A stretch of 64,000 bases of DNA from Sapria himalayana. Taxonomy: Eukaryota > Streptophyta > Magnoliopsida > Malpighiales > Rafflesiaceae. Below the pieces are notes generated by a model. It was not told the DNA's origin. It saw nothing but the letters and a program-made list of their open reading frames with translations, and did not search any database. Shown here one piece after another: positions 1-9,610 of the stretch. The position numbers and the translations under genes were made by a program. The stretch covers positions 2,208,674-2,272,673 of the forward strand of contig JAREIK010003431.1 of NCBI GenBank assembly GCA_029783825.1, given 5' to 3'. Each line of letters begins with the position of its first letter. The stretch's first letter is position 1.

Positions 1-175
1 ATTTGTTGCTCTAGAAAGAGAAAGTCAAGATGCTGAAGAATGTCATAGCATTCAGCACTAATGAGATACTTAGCTATTATGATATAAAATTAATATCATG
101 CCTATTAAAGTATTGTTGAGCTAATACGGTCATGACTCGATGAAATTTTCACAACTAAAAAGAATATATTATAGA

Positions 176-606
176 TAAAGGTTTCAAGTGGACTAGGAAG
201 CCAGGGCATGGCACGAAGCATGACCTAATTTGGCCATGTCCGACCCAACATGGTACGATCCAGCATCATGCCTGGTCCTAGACCATGCCTACTAGATGCA
301 TGGCTCATGTCCTGCTTGGTTTGAGCTAGCCATGCCTTGTGTAGGGCTAGACACGATCAGCATGTATGTCCTGGTGACATGGTCCACTTGCATGGTGACC
401 CAAGATTGAGCACGAGTGGGTCTCGGTGACCCAAGATCAGCATATATGCCCTATTGAGTGACTGCCTGATGGGGTGGGGTTTTACAAAAAACAGCCACAC
501 ATGTCAGGTTTGAGTTTCATGTCCACTGGCTAGTGGTCATGCCTGCCCTAATGAAGGCCATTGCATTTTCATGCAATGGGCCCTAATTGTGAGTGTGACA
601 TAAAAA
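176..606. mobile_element. Degenerate hAT-type non-autonomous element
   Basis: A GC-richer, catgcc/ggcatg-rich block stands out from the AT-rich surroundings and resembles the elements at 2215, 17230, 33570 and 60054. The left end TAAAGGTTTCAA matches the family terminus TAGAGGTGTCAA at 10 of 12 positions. The right end is only approximate (GTGACATAAAAA near 595-606), and no convincing 8-bp target duplication is visible. It has no coding capacity. The left end is fairly secure and the right end is inferred. Confidence 0.42.
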
Positions 607-1129
607 ATTACCATAGTTAAAAATACAAATTTCACATAGTTACAAACCAGAATTTTGATGTCTATTGAATTTCTATCCTAAATAAATTAAAAAATAATAA
701 AAAAATAAGAAAAAATATATTTTTTTATTATTTTGAAATATTTATAAATATTGATTAGGAAATTTAGAATTTTCATTCTAAATTTTTTTTCCTCATTTCT
801 CAAACAAACTCTCTCTTCTCTTTGCTCTCTCATAATTCCTATATATAGTGCTTTTTTTTGTAATTTTTATTTATTATTTAATATTTAATTTATGGTTTAT
901 GCTTATGGATATAGACTATGACATACATTGTGTAACTTGTAAATTATAACTTGAGTTAAGAAAGTTATTTGAGCCTTGAGGTTAGAAGTTATGTTGTGTA
1001 GTGTAAAAGATAATATTTTATGATAAAGTAGTTATGATACACGTGCACTTATCTTTTGGTTTTTTTTTTTGAGTTTTATTTTAAATTAATTTTAAATTTT
1101 TTTTAATAAATAGAAATATTTAAAAACTA
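607..1129. other. AT-rich spacer, nothing identified
   Basis: Simple AT-rich sequence with poly-T and poly-A runs. No coding region, structured repeat or RNA gene could be supported. Confidence 0.5.
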
Positions 1130-1379
1130 GCAAATAATGAATATCATGATAATGATTTTGAAATTGACGTAGATGTAAATAATAATGATAACCCTACTAA
1201 AAAGTCCAATACTGAAAATAAGTTTTCTCTAATAGCTTCGACTCAAATTCATTTGACACCTAGAAAAAATTAAGCAAAGTTCAGTGGTTTGGAGATGCTT
1301 TCAAATAATAAAAAATAAAAATTCAAGTGTGTCAAAGACGAATCGACATAATTTATATAAATATAAATATAAATAAATA

Positions 1380-1410
<31 letters not shown>

Positions 1411-2000
1411 AGAGTGCATGTGATTCTAGTCACCTTAAGAGACATTAATTAATCCACCAAAAAAATATAGTATATTATATCCCAAGCAAACTCAATTAAG
1501 CGGGAGATCTTTCAAGTTAGATCTAGTTTTGGTTTGACTTTGGTAACTCCCATCAAATTCTACAATAATTTTAGGAGGGAAGATAAGACTAAACTATTTA
1601 TGATCATTAGTTTTCTGATTTGATTTTTGAAGGATCCTATGATAATCAGTATTATACAAATCTACTTCCAACATCCTTATCATATGATTCCTAATTAACA
1701 TATAAAAAAGATACAATAATATATTATAAGTTAGAAAAATATTTAATAATTAATGAATTTATGAAATACAGAGGAGTATTGTTCATAATGTCTGATATCT
1801 GGACTAGTCACAATAATTCATCATTCGTATGCCTCACCATCCACTATGTAGATACAAAATGGAAACTTAATAAAAAAATTTAAAATTTATCGAGATTATC
1901 CAACCTCATGATGGTCATGCCATATATGAGTGTATAACATTAATATTTAGGAAATATGATATTCAAAATAAAATATTTATATTACTTTTTATATAACTTC
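1130..2000 (+). pseudogene. Decayed hAT transposase (RICESLEEPER/ZBED-like)
   Basis: Conceptual translation of 1771-1860 reads RGVLFIMSDIWTS followed by NNSSFVCLTIHYVDTKWKLN. This is the conserved stretch of plant hAT transposases around the first catalytic Asp (SD-W-TS, then CLT-H-VD--W-L). Immediately downstream, in another frame, is a HDGHAIYE segment matching the next conserved block. Upstream (about 1560-1700) is REDKTKLFMIISFLI, like the region before the catalytic core. Stops and frame changes interrupt every block, so the gene is dead. Boundaries are approximate, and a BED zinc finger is only hinted at around 1265-1340. The gene lies between two small hAT-type elements, but nothing proves that it mobilised them. 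Confidence 0.62.
1384..1411. repeat. (AT)n microsatellite
   Basis: Uninterrupted AT dinucleotide run inside the hAT transposase relic. Confidence 0.9.
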
Positions 2001-2214
2001 TAATAATAGAGTAATTATTAGTATATTTGTAAGAATCATTAGAGATGAGCTATTAGTATATTTGTTAGAACCATTAGATATGGACTATTAGATTAGATTT
2101 TTTATGTGAAGCATGTGGTAAATAATTAACATGATAATATAGGAAGGATTGAAAGTTATTTCTTATCCATTAGGATAAACAAGAAATTCTTTAAAATATA
2201 TTAAGATGCCTAAC

Positions 2215-2594
2215 AAGATGGGTCAAGTGGGCTGGGCTTATAGTTACATGCCCGGCAAGAGGCATGTCCCAATTGAGCCATGCCTAGGCCCATGTCTTGG
2301 TGCCTCAAGGCACAATTCTTTTCATGCCATATCCAGGTCTCTTCGGGCCTCATTCCGAGCCAGGCACGACCTGGCTACCTAGCCGAAATGCACGTTTATT
2401 TGGCACGAACCAAATCGTGCCCAAGAACTTGGGCCGGATTTGAGCATGGTCCAAGCCCATCCATCCATGACACCTGTGACCTGCACCCGCCACAGCTCCA
2501 CTATGCATGCGCCACACCACACCCACAGGCAACACCCCTCGAGCCTTCGCTCGAACTTGAACTCGATGCCCCGACGGCCCGTTGGACACCTCTA
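2215..2594. mobile_element. hAT-type non-autonomous element with 8-bp target duplication
   Basis: GC-rich block ending in GGACACCTCTA at 2594; the left end AAGATGGGTCAA matches the TAGAGGTGTCAA family terminus at 9 of 12. The flanking octamers are TGCCTAAC (2207-2214) and TGCATAAC (2595-2602), 7 of 8 identical, as expected for a hAT target-site duplication. The interior shares the ggctgggc/catgcc style of the 60054 element. The open frame at 2280-2639 runs out of the element and has no recognisable domain, so I do not call it a gene. Confidence 0.68.
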
Positions 2595-2602
2595 TGCATA
2601 AC

Positions 2603-3394
2603 ATACAATAAGAGTTTAGTAGTTTCTATTTCTCAGTGAGCCCAAACAAGGAATAATTCCAATTAGATATGTGACACCATTATAATTATACATATTGATC
2701 TTAGAGTCATGTATCGACTATCAACACGTGATATCACACTACGTCAATAGTAATAGTGGTAAACTTATTACTGACTATCCTATCTGGGATGCAATAATTA
2801 CTTTTATGGAATTCCTATCAATTTTTTATAGCACGAAGAATATTTATTACTTTATGTACACTCCCACAACTTGCATTATATTTAGTTATATATGTGATAT
2901 TAGCATATTTAGTAAGTATAGAGATCATCCTATATTTAGTATCATAATTATTGAGATAAAAATCAAGTATTTAAAATACTAGTCTTCCATCCCAACTCTT
3001 TTATGTTTATCCTAAAATACCCTTAATTAAATCACTAAACTAAAATTTAGTCACATAAACATATAATTGTATATTATATTGAAATGAATTTATATTATTG
3101 TGTGACACAAACATATATGTGTATACAAGTATATTTTTTTCATATGTTCACATAATATTTTGAATATTTCATATTTGTACAACATTGTTATTTTTTTGTC
3201 ATAGATAACAGTCAAATCAATATGGTTTAGGAGTCTTGGACTAGAAATAGAGTTGTATCATATCTTTTATTATGAATATGTTAACATTAATAATGTGTGT
3301 GAATGTTATATTGTGTGATATTCAAATTTTGTGATGCATGTGATTTCAAATTGTGATATTATTTGTATTTGTAATATGTATGTTTTTTAACCCA
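2603..3394. other. AT-rich spacer, nothing identified
   Basis: Contains a 95-codon open frame (2695-2982) of low-complexity, hydrophobic composition with no recognisable motif. I see no support for a gene. Confidence 0.5.
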
Positions 3395-3540
3395 ATATTT
3401 CCTTGAGTTAGATTGGTACCTCAAACACTCACCAAAGCCCTATGGTGGGAGAAAAAATCATTCTTATCCCCACACTCAAAGGTATAGACATGAAGATTGA
3501 ACGCGTACCATCAAGGAAGAGTACCTTCAAAATCCCCAAC
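3395..3540 (-). mobile_element. Possible tRNA-derived SINE (reverse strand)
   Basis: Read on the reverse strand, GTACGCGTTCAATCTTC resembles a Pol III B box (GGTTCRANNC-like) about 40 bases after a weak A-box-like stretch, followed by an unrelated body. The block at 3920-4065 on the forward strand shows a similar layout. No poly(A) tail or target duplication could be fixed. Suggestive only. Confidence 0.22.
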
Positions 3541-3919
3541 AATTATACTATACATATAATAGGTATGTTTAAATGAAGCAATGTTAAAATTGATGATTGC
3601 ATCACATGTATATAAATTACACAATAAAATTGATTTGTAATTGTGTGACATGTTTGTTTATTGTGATAATTGTGATATAATTTATGATATGTAATTATGT
3701 GACATGTACGGCAATGTTGCATATTATGATATTCAAAAAAAAATTAGTTTTGCATATTAATGTCTTGACAATATATATTAAAGTGGTATATATAAATATA
3801 AATATATGTTTGTATTGAGAGTAATATTTATATACAAGCGAATATATATCTACTTTTAAGTATATCTATACATATATATTCAAGCACTATATACCAACAA
3901 AATGATAATGAAAATTGCA

Positions 3920-4065
3920 AAGAGGATGTGCACACACCCCTAGGATCATGAGTTTGATTCCAATGAATGTTTAATATGCACCATGTGATATCATTCACCA
4001 TATCATACTGCTAGGAATGAGGTACTACTTACTCTTATCCCAAGATCCAAGACATAAACACGAGT
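3920..4065 (+). mobile_element. Possible tRNA-derived SINE
   Basis: GGATCATGAGTTTGATTCC resembles a tRNA B box with its flank, and the body is different from the surrounding AT repeats. Ends are not defined and no target duplication was found. Low confidence, listed because two such blocks lie within 700 bp. Confidence 0.22.
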
Positions 4066-4099
4066 CGAGAGATAATATAAATCGAGTTTAGCGAGAGAA

Positions 4100-4345
4100 A
4101 GAAAAATGTGTGTGTAAGTAGTACCTCAATCATTGTGTTTGTCTGTGTGTGTATTCAAGCATTGCGTATGTGTGTGTAAACATATACAACTTTAAAATAT
4201 ATGTACACACACATACACAATGCTTGAATACATACGCACACACACACAAACATATATACAAAATATGAGTATATGTACACATATATTTAAGTAATATGTG
4301 TATATATACACTCATATATTACAATCTTTGTGTGTGTCTGTGTAT
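4100..4345. repeat. GT/CA microsatellite cluster
   Basis: Interleaved tgtgtg and cacaca runs with a local inverted arrangement (GT-rich at both ends, CA-rich in the middle). Open frames here are repeat artefacts. Confidence 0.85.
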
Positions 4346-4525
4346 TCCTTTACATATAATTATATGTATTAAATTGCATTGAAAATAACATTGATATATA
4401 ATGGTACATATACGTACATATATGTCACTACATATATATACATATATAGTGGAGCGATATAATTATGTGTATATATTTATTTATTTATATTAAATGTGTA
4501 AACATATATATTATATATGTTTATC

Positions 4526-4531
<6 letters not shown>

Positions 4532-4561
<30 letters not shown>
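4532..4561. repeat. (TA)n microsatellite
   Basis: Uninterrupted TA dinucleotide run. Confidence 0.9.
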
Positions 4562-4564
<3 letters not shown>

Positions 4565-4775
4565 TTGTTTGTATCTATTTTTATTAATGCATGCAGCACC
4601 CATCAATATTTTATTTGTTCGAATCCAATGTACCATTTTTTAAAATCAAGTTAAGATTTGGGCAAATTCGTAAATACAAATAAAATATCAGCAAAAAATA
4701 TTTTTATTTGTTAGTAATAACTATATTTAAATGGAATTTTTGCTAATAATTTAATTTTTAGTCCACTTTAATTTT

Positions 4776-4966
4776 TAGTTGGTTAGTGCCCACTTCAATT
4801 TTTAATCAAGTTAAGGAATTTTTATTAATTTAACATTATTTAACATTATTGGCGCTAAAGATATTAATATTGTGCACTAGAAAAACGTTACCACTGAGGA
4901 ACACAATATCATGGAAAATGAGAACTAACTAATGGTCTAATGGAGAACGTGGGCACTAACCAACTA
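4776..4966. repeat. 18-bp perfect inverted repeat with 155-bp spacer
   Basis: TAGTTGGTTAGTGCCCAC at 4776-4793 is exactly complementary to 4949-4966. The pair lies just upstream of the copia insertion. It could be the ends of a small fold-back element or a remnant of one; the flanks give no clear target duplication. Confidence 0.5.
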
Positions 4967-5037
4967 ATGGGGGAAAGTGGGCACGAATAGCTGCACTCTG
5001 TTTCGAGTCAGCTAAAACTCTTATTAAATTTCCTTAA

Positions 5038-5043
5038 AAAAAG
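5038..5043. repeat. Target-site duplication, left copy
   Basis: AAAAAG directly before the 5' LTR; the matching AAAAAG is at 9388-9393 directly after the 3' LTR. Copia duplications are usually 5 bp. Six are seen here, and the A-run makes the exact length slightly ambiguous. Confidence 0.75.
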
Positions 5044-5223
5044 TGTTAAAATTAATGTTTTGTTTTGAGGGGTAAGAATGAAATTGTAATCGGCGCATCG
5101 TTTGAGAAACGAAACGCACGAAACGCATTAAACATATTGATGCCTATATCTTCTCCTATTCTTCTAATCAATTCATAACTTTCTTCTCATTGATTTTCTC
5201 AATAAAACAAAATAAATCCAACA
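5044..5223 (+). repeat. 5' LTR of copia element
   Basis: 180 bp, starting TGTTAAAATT and ending ATCCAACA. It is identical to 9208-9387 except at positions 2 (G here, A in the 3' copy) and 5 (A here, G in the 3' copy). It should contain the promoter and polyadenylation signals of the element; AATAAAACAAAATAAA near its end is a candidate poly(A) region. Confidence 0.95.
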
Positions 5224-5227
5224 TAAG

Positions 5228-5239
5228 TGGTATCAGAGG
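5228..5239 (+). other. Primer binding site (initiator-Met tRNA)
   Basis: TGGTATCAGAGG lies four bases after the LTR and matches the usual plant copia primer site TGGTATCAGAGC except for the last base. Reverse transcription would be primed here. Confidence 0.9.
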
Positions 5240-5295
5240 GATGGTTCAAGAACCAATCTAGCAATTTATGCAGTGAATTTTTTCGAAGTTGCGTA

Positions 5296-8200
5296 ATGCA
5301 AGGTGAAACTTGGCCGATGCGAGGAGCCCAAATCATTTTCGATGGAGAAGATTATGATTATTGGAGTGTGATGATGAAGACACTCTTGATCTCACAAGAT
5401 TTGTGGGATTTAATGGAGAATAAGTATGAAGAAGAACCAAAAGACATATTATCACCGGATGACCGAAAGGTGTTCGATGAAATGCTAAAGGATTTCAAGA
5501 AGAAAGATGCGAAGGCTTTGTTCATTATTCAACAAAGTATCTCTCGTAAACTTTTTCCAAGAATAATTGGAGCAAGAACATCAAAAGAAGCTTGGGATAT
5601 ACTTCAAAAAGAGTTTCAAGGGACCGACAAGATGAAGACCGTGAAGCTCTTGACACTCAAACGAGAATTTCAAAATCTCAGGATGAAGGAGAAAGATACT
5701 CTACATGAGTATTTCTCGAGGGTGATCGAAGTTGTGAACCAAATAAAAGGTTTGGGTGACATCTTGACTGACAAGTCAGTTTGTGAGAAGATATTGATAA
5801 GCCTTTCTCCGAAATATGATAATATTGTCGCTATTATTGAAGAAACAAAAGACATTTCATCACTTAGTGTCCATGACTTGATGGGTTCTCTCGAGATGCA
5901 TGAACAACGGATGAATCGACATAGTGAAGCTTCTCTTGAAAGTGCTTTTCAATCAAAAGTGAGCGTAAAAGAAGATTCTACCGGAAGCTCGAGTAAACGA
6001 CAATATTTTCTTGGCGATGGAAGTTATACAAGAGGTCGTGGTCGAGGCCGAGGAGGAGGAAGAAACTCTGGTGATAACAAATTTTGTCATCATTGTAAGA
6101 AGCCAGGTCATATTGAAGAAAATTGTTATCACAAAGGAAAGCCTCAGTGTTATAATTGCAAGAGGTTTGGTCATATAAAAAGGGATTGTCGAGATATAAG
6201 TAGAGAACATGCCAATTATACCGAAGAAAAGAAGTGTGAAAGTGACGGAAGTACATTCTATGCATGTCAAACGGCTGTCGGGAAAAATGACAACGAGTGG
6301 TATGTTGATAGTGGGTGTAGCAATCACATGACTGGAGACGAGTCGGTTTTCTGCAAACTCGACAAAAGCGACACAACACGAATCACAATGGGTAATGGTG
6401 CCGTAATAAAATCAAATGGGAAAGGTACAATTGCCGTAGCTTCAAAGAAAGGTAGATTGTTAATTCATGATGTATTGTTTGTTCCGGACTTAGCTCAAAA
6501 TTTGCTAAGTGTCGGACAACTTATGGTAAGCGGTCATGCGCTTCACTTCGATAATGATACATGCAAGATTTTTGACAAAGAAGAAAATAAGAGAGAATTA
6601 ATGGCCGTTGTCAAGATGGAGAGGAATCGAAACTTTCCTCTTAATCTCAAACCCGCAAGTGAGTTATCGCTGAAAGTCAACATGGAAGATCTGTCATGGC
6701 TATGGCACAAACGGTTAGGTCATGTGAATTTTGAAAGCTTGAAGTTGATGAGTAAGAAAAACATGGTATATGGTTTACCGAATATTGAAGGTAAACATGA
6801 TATTTGTGAAGCATGTGCTCTCGGTAAAATCCATCGAGAGACATTTCCTAAAGAGAAAGCCTGGAGAGCAAAGGCACCATTGGAGCTTGTTCACACTGAC
6901 ATTTGTGGTCCAATGTCAACTAATTCTCACGGAGGAAATCGATACTTTATCACTTTCATAGACGATTTCTCAAGAATGTGTTGGGTCTACTTTTTGAGAC
7001 AAAAATCAAAAGCATTGTCCGTCTTCAAGAAGTTTCAAAGAATGACTGAGAGACAGAATGGAAAATTGATTAAAAGGCTAAGAAGTGATAGAGGTGGAGA
7101 ATACAACTCAAAAGAGTTTGGAAAATTTTGCGAAGATATTGGGCTTGAAAGGCAATTGACGACGAGTTTTACACCAGAGCAAAATGGCGTTGCTGAAAGA
7201 AAGAATCGCACACTTGTCGAGATGGCGAGGACAATGATGAATGCAAAAGGGTTACCATTGACCTTCTGGGCAGAAGCAACTTATACAGTGGTTTATTTGT
7301 TGAACCGATGCCCGACAAAGGCAGTTGAAAACAAGACGCCATTCGAGGCATGGACTGGGGGTAGAAAACCGTCGGTGAATCATTTAAAAGTGTTCGGATC
7401 CATTTTCTATGCTCATGTCCCGAAAGAAATAAGAAACAAGCATGAAGATAAAGGCGAGAAATGTATTTTCGTTGGCTATAGCACTAAGTCGAAGGGATAT
7501 CGACTTTTTAGCCTGAAGAAGAACAAAGTGATTGAAAGTCGGGATGTGATTTTCAATGAAAAAGAACAATGGAATAAGAAAGAGAAAGACGTTGAGAATG
7601 TGTCAATACCGGTTTACGAAGAGGATCCAAGGGAGGAATCAAGTGGAGCCAATGAAGATGGAATTGAAGAAAATGAACATCAACAATCTCCAACAACGCA
7701 ACCTGGATCGAGTTCATCAACACCAAGCTCTACTCCAGTAAAAATGAGAAGGTTGAGTGATGTACATGCTCGGTGCAATTTTTGTGTAATTGAACCCGAG
7801 AGCTTTGAACAGGCTATTCAAGAAGAGGTCTGGGTGGATGCAATGGAAGAGGAATGATTGGTTGCAAAAGGGCATTTTCAACAACCAGGAGTTGATTATA
7901 ACGAGACATTTGCACTCGTTGCGAGGCATGAGACAATAAGAATGTTGATTGCATTAGCAGCACACAAAGGGTGGAAGCTCCACCAACTTGATGTGAAATC
8001 GGCTTTCTTGAATGGTGTTCTGAAAGAAGAGGTGTATGTGGTACAACCACAAGGGTTCGAAGTTGAAGGTGAAGAAGGAAAAGTGTACAAGTTGAAGAAA
8101 GCATTGTACGGGTTGAAACAAGCACCTCGTGCTTGGTATGGAAATATCGATGGGTACTTCACTGAACGGGGCTTTATCAGGAGCCCTAGCGAGCCGACAC

Positions 8201-9213
8201 TCTACATCAAACATGGAGAATCCGGTATGCTCATTGTCTCTCTGTATGTTGATGACTTGATTTTTACTGGGAGTGATAAAAAAATGATGCATGAATTCAA
8301 AACTGATATGATGAAGAAATATGAGATGAATGATTTGGGATTGTTGCATTACTTCTTGGGCATTGAAATTGATCAATGTGAAGAAGGTGTTTTTATTTGT
8401 CAAAAGAAGTATGCCGAAAATATTCTCTCAAAATTCAAAATGGAGAATAGTAATCCCGTGATGACTCCGTTGGTTGTGAATGAGAAGTTGGTGAAAGACG
8501 ATGGTAGTGGTGATGCTAATGCAGTACAATATAGAAGTTTGGTTGGGATGTTACTTTACCTTACCAATACAAGACCCGATATCATGTATGCTACGGGTCT
8601 ATTATCTCGATTTATGCACCGACCGAGCAAGATTCATCTTGGGGCTGGAAAAAGATTGTTGCGATATATAAGAGGGACTATGGAGTATGGTCTCATGTTT
8701 GAAAGAAATGGAAGAGAAGATATCGAGTTATTTGGTTTTTGTGATAGTGATTGGGCTGGAAGTAAGGACGACATGAAGAGTACGTCCGGATATTGTTTTT
8801 CACTCGGTACGGGTATTTTCTCATGGGCGTCGAAGAAGCAAGAGAGAGTTGCACAATCCTCCACCGAAGCCGAATACGTATTGGCAAGCGAAGCAACCAA
8901 ACAAGTGGTTTGGTTACGGAAGATTTTAGAAGACATGGGAGAGAAACAAGACATGGCAACAATTCTCTTTTGCGATAACAAATCATCAATTGCTATGTCA
9001 AAGAATTTGGTATTTCATTGCCGAACAAAACATATCAACCTCAAGCATCACTACATTCGAGAAGTAGTGGATGATGAAGAAGTGATGATCAAACACGTGA
9101 AGACTGATTATCAACTAGCGGACATCTTTACGAAAGCACTGCCTTGTGACAAGTTTGTCTATTTGCGAGACATGTTGGGAATGACCAACAAAAACATTAA
9201 GGGGGAGTATTGA
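5296..9213 (+). pseudogene. Copia gag-pol polyprotein, broken by TGA at 7855 plus internal deletion
   Basis: The reading frame opens upstream at 5227 but the first ATG is at 5296. In order: a UBN2/gag domain (about 5320-5900), two CCHC zinc knuckles (FCHHCKKPGH and QCYNCKRFGH, about 6080-6195), protease with WYVDSGCSNHM (about 6298), GAG-pre-integrase with WHKRLGHVNFE (about 6703), integrase with its catalytic Asp, Asp and Glu in place (DICGP near 6898, RSDRGGEY near 7084, TPEQNGVAE near 7174), then reverse transcriptase with YVDD at 8245-8256 and RNase H (GFCDSDWAG, STEAEY, CDNKS). At 7855 a TGA is followed directly by LVAKG, and roughly 45 residues that normally separate the integrase tail from LVAKG are missing. 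The frame is the same on both sides, so the damage is an in-frame deletion plus a stop, possibly CGA to TGA. The final stop overlaps the 3' LTR. Confidence 0.95.
9199..9207 (+). other. Polypurine tract
   Basis: AAGGGGGAG immediately precedes the 3' LTR, the expected plus-strand primer of a copia element. Confidence 0.88.
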
Positions 9214-9387
9214 AATTAATGTTTTGTTTTGAGGGGTAAGAATGAAATTGTAATCGGCGCATCGTTTGAGAAACGAAACGCACGAAACGCATTAAACATA
9301 TTGATGCCTATATCTTCTCCTATTCTTCTAATCAATTCATAACTTTCTTCTCATTGATTTTCTCAATAAAACAAAATAAATCCAACA
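9208..9387 (+). repeat. 3' LTR of copia element
   Basis: 180 bp, two differences from the 5' LTR. Its first dinucleotide is TA rather than TG, a G-to-A change in the terminus recognised by integrase. Confidence 0.95.
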
Positions 9388-9436
9388 AAAAAGAACCATG
9401 TTTAAGAAAGGAAGATGGAACAGATTATAAGTGAAT

Positions 9437-9610
9437 TGAATTAAGAACCTTCAAAGCAACAGTTAGAGTTCTCTTCGACAATGGGAGTCTACATGTAAAT
9501 CCTTATGCCGGTACATTAATTAATTCGTCTTGTTGAGAAACCATGCCTTCCATTTCCCTTTCGTCTGGGTCACCATGCTGGATATTTTGATTTACTTAAT
9601 GATGCATCAT
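9437..9610. repeat. Dispersed repeat, inverted partner at 32944-33120
   Basis: The stretch from GAATTAAGAACCTTCAAAG to GATGCATCAT aligns along its full length with the reverse complement of 32944-33120, sharing blocks such as TTGTTGAGAAACCATG and CACCATGCTGGATATTTTGA. The copies are diverged with small indels. On the reverse strand a short frame MVSQQDELINV is shared, which may be a gene remnant or chance. It may be an ancient fold-back element or a captured fragment. Confidence 0.6.

Larger units (their letters stand above)
5044..9387 (+). mobile_element. Ty1/copia LTR retrotransposon, young, defective
   Basis: Complete element architecture. Two 180-bp LTRs differ at only two positions and run TGTT...AACA (the 3' copy has lost the G of its TG terminus). 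They are flanked by the direct repeat AAAAAG (5038-5043 and 9388-9393). A primer site complementary to initiator-Met tRNA follows the 5' LTR, and a purine tract precedes the 3' LTR. Domain order gag, zinc knuckles, protease, integrase, reverse transcriptase, RNase H is the copia order. The short LTRs suggest an Ale/Retrofit-like lineage, but I cannot settle this. It is defective because of an in-frame stop and a deletion between integrase and reverse transcriptase. Confidence 0.96.

Noticed and set aside
2280..2639. 119-codon forward frame
   Set aside because: Lies mostly within a GC-rich hAT-type element and runs across its end and target duplication; no domain.
2695..2982. 95-codon forward frame
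   Set aside because: Low-complexity hydrophobic AT-derived translation, no motif, no supporting context.
5953..6379. Reverse frames of 124 and 133 codons
   Set aside because: Antisense shadows of the copia gag/protease region.
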